Below, piece after piece: positions 15,088-15,506 of a stretch of DNA of 15,506 nucleotides. Numbering within the stretch: position 1 is the first letter of the stretch; the number at the start of each line of letters is the position of its first letter. The translations under genes and the position numbers were made by a program. Source of the stretch: Prosthecobacter debontii. Lineage in GTDB: Bacteria; Verrucomicrobiota; Verrucomicrobiia; Verrucomicrobiales; Akkermansiaceae. A model generated the notes under the pieces. That model was not told where the DNA came from, searched no databases, and saw only the letters and a program-made list of their open reading frames with translations. The stretch covers positions 1-15,506 of the forward strand of contig CAMCYT010000040.1 of NCBI GenBank assembly GCA_945885485.1, read 5' to 3'.

Positions 15088-15506
15088 TTATGTTTTATTA
15101 TTGATGAATGGCTCTAAAAACGCACGAAGTTCGGCGTTATCGCGCACATTATTATAGCCTTTATCAAATGCGGCTGTCAGCAGCTTAGAATTACGAGTAA
15201 CCGCTGGAGCGGGATTTTTATCAGGGCCTAAGCGGAAAATTTTCACCCCATTTGACTCTGGAGTATGATTTGTTAATTTAGCGCTCAAATGGGAGCCGAT
15301 TTTTTTGGCAAGCGATTGGAAACGGGTATTGTTACGGGAGTGAATCTCAAGGACGAGAATATGCGTCGCTCCAAGTTCAATAGCTTTTGCGACGCTATGC
15401 TCCTTGGTGATAGTGAAGGCGGAATCAGAAAAATATTCACCTCTAATGTTTACTTTCTTCCCGTAAAAAAACGGTAGCGCCTTGGTCGCCCGGAGGACTT
15501 CGTGGA
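15088..15506 (-). CDS. Patatin-like phospholipase/acylhydrolase, C-terminal part only
   Basis: The frame is open from the right edge to a TAA at 15088-15090, giving 138 residues of the C-terminal end; the start lies beyond the window. It begins EVLRATKALPFFYGKKVNI, continues with GEYFSDSAFTITKEH, then AIELGATHILVLEIHSRN. This is the end of a patatin domain: the SxALPxFY strand, the segment holding the catalytic Asp, and the GATHILVL strand. In patatins a Ser-Asp dyad hydrolyses acyl ester bonds, and the Asp normally sits in DGG or DGA. Here it would be residue 27 of the fragment, in SDS. The nucleophile (GxSxG) should lie off the window. A TTG at 15286-15288 could open a 66-residue frame, but the reading frame continues upstream with good similarity, so that is not a gene. 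It is AT-rich like its neighbour and probably cotranscribed with the acyltransferase. Confidence 0.75.
   Translation of the reverse strand, partial: HEVLRATKALPFFYGKKVNIRGEYFSDSAFTITKEHSVAKAIELGATHILVLEIHSRNNTRFQSLAKKIGSHLSAKLTNHTPESNGVKIFRLGPDKNPAPAVTRNSKLLTAAFDKGYNNVRDNAELRAFLEPFINNKT

Noticed and set aside
15088..15288. Separate 66-residue gene starting at a TTG
   Set aside because: The same frame continues to the window edge with patatin-like sequence, so this is only the tail of a larger gene.

Overview
The window looks like a chromosomal segment of a Verrucomicrobiota bacterium, with a related PVC-group lineage as the alternative. The evidence is a PSCyt/PSD1 (DUF1549/DUF1553) cytochrome-type protein, a run of formylglycine sulfatases, secreted CAZyme-type proteins with no SusC/SusD pair, and almost no Shine-Dalgarno sequences. 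This assignment is an inference from gene content.

Layout. From 1 to 12526 every convincing gene is on the minus strand, so the region reads right to left. The order is agmatine deiminase (11480-12526), an unrecognised secreted protein (10561-11421), the C-terminal remnant of a broken sulfatase (10313-10564), three intact secreted sulfatases (8757-10307, 7180-8748, 5691-7157), a secreted beta-helix protein of the pectate lyase superfamily (4650-5660), a secreted GH78 alpha-L-rhamnosidase (1772-4588), a hairpin (1739-1769), and a PSCyt/PSD1 protein that runs off the left edge (1-1686). Gaps between the three sulfatases, the beta-helix protein and the rhamnosidase are 8 to 61 bases, so 1772-10307 is probably one transcription unit. 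It is best read as a locus for taking apart a sulfated polysaccharide that contains rhamnose and perhaps uronic acid. Ulvan or rhamnan sulfate are possible substrates but unproven. Sulfatases would remove sulfate esters, the beta-helix protein would cut or bind the chain, and the rhamnosidase would release rhamnose.

The divergent gap 12527-12768 holds no promoter I can defend. To its right, fabH (12769-13770, plus strand) converges with a small conserved-looking 87-residue gene (13775-14038, minus strand). That small gene is the only one here with a perfect Shine-Dalgarno sequence, and the sequence lies inside a small hairpin.

The right end differs in composition. A scar of an IS3-family insertion sequence (about 14128-14240) keeps a plausible terminal repeat and the first 15 or so codons of orfA. 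It abuts AT-rich DNA carrying a PlsC-like acyltransferase (14241-15071) and the C-terminal part of a patatin-like phospholipase (15088 to beyond 15506). The two sit 16 bases apart on the same strand. This looks like an acquired lipid-remodelling pair: one enzyme removes acyl chains and the other adds them.

No tRNA, rRNA, CRISPR array or riboswitch was seen. No gene-free stretch exceeds 300 bases.
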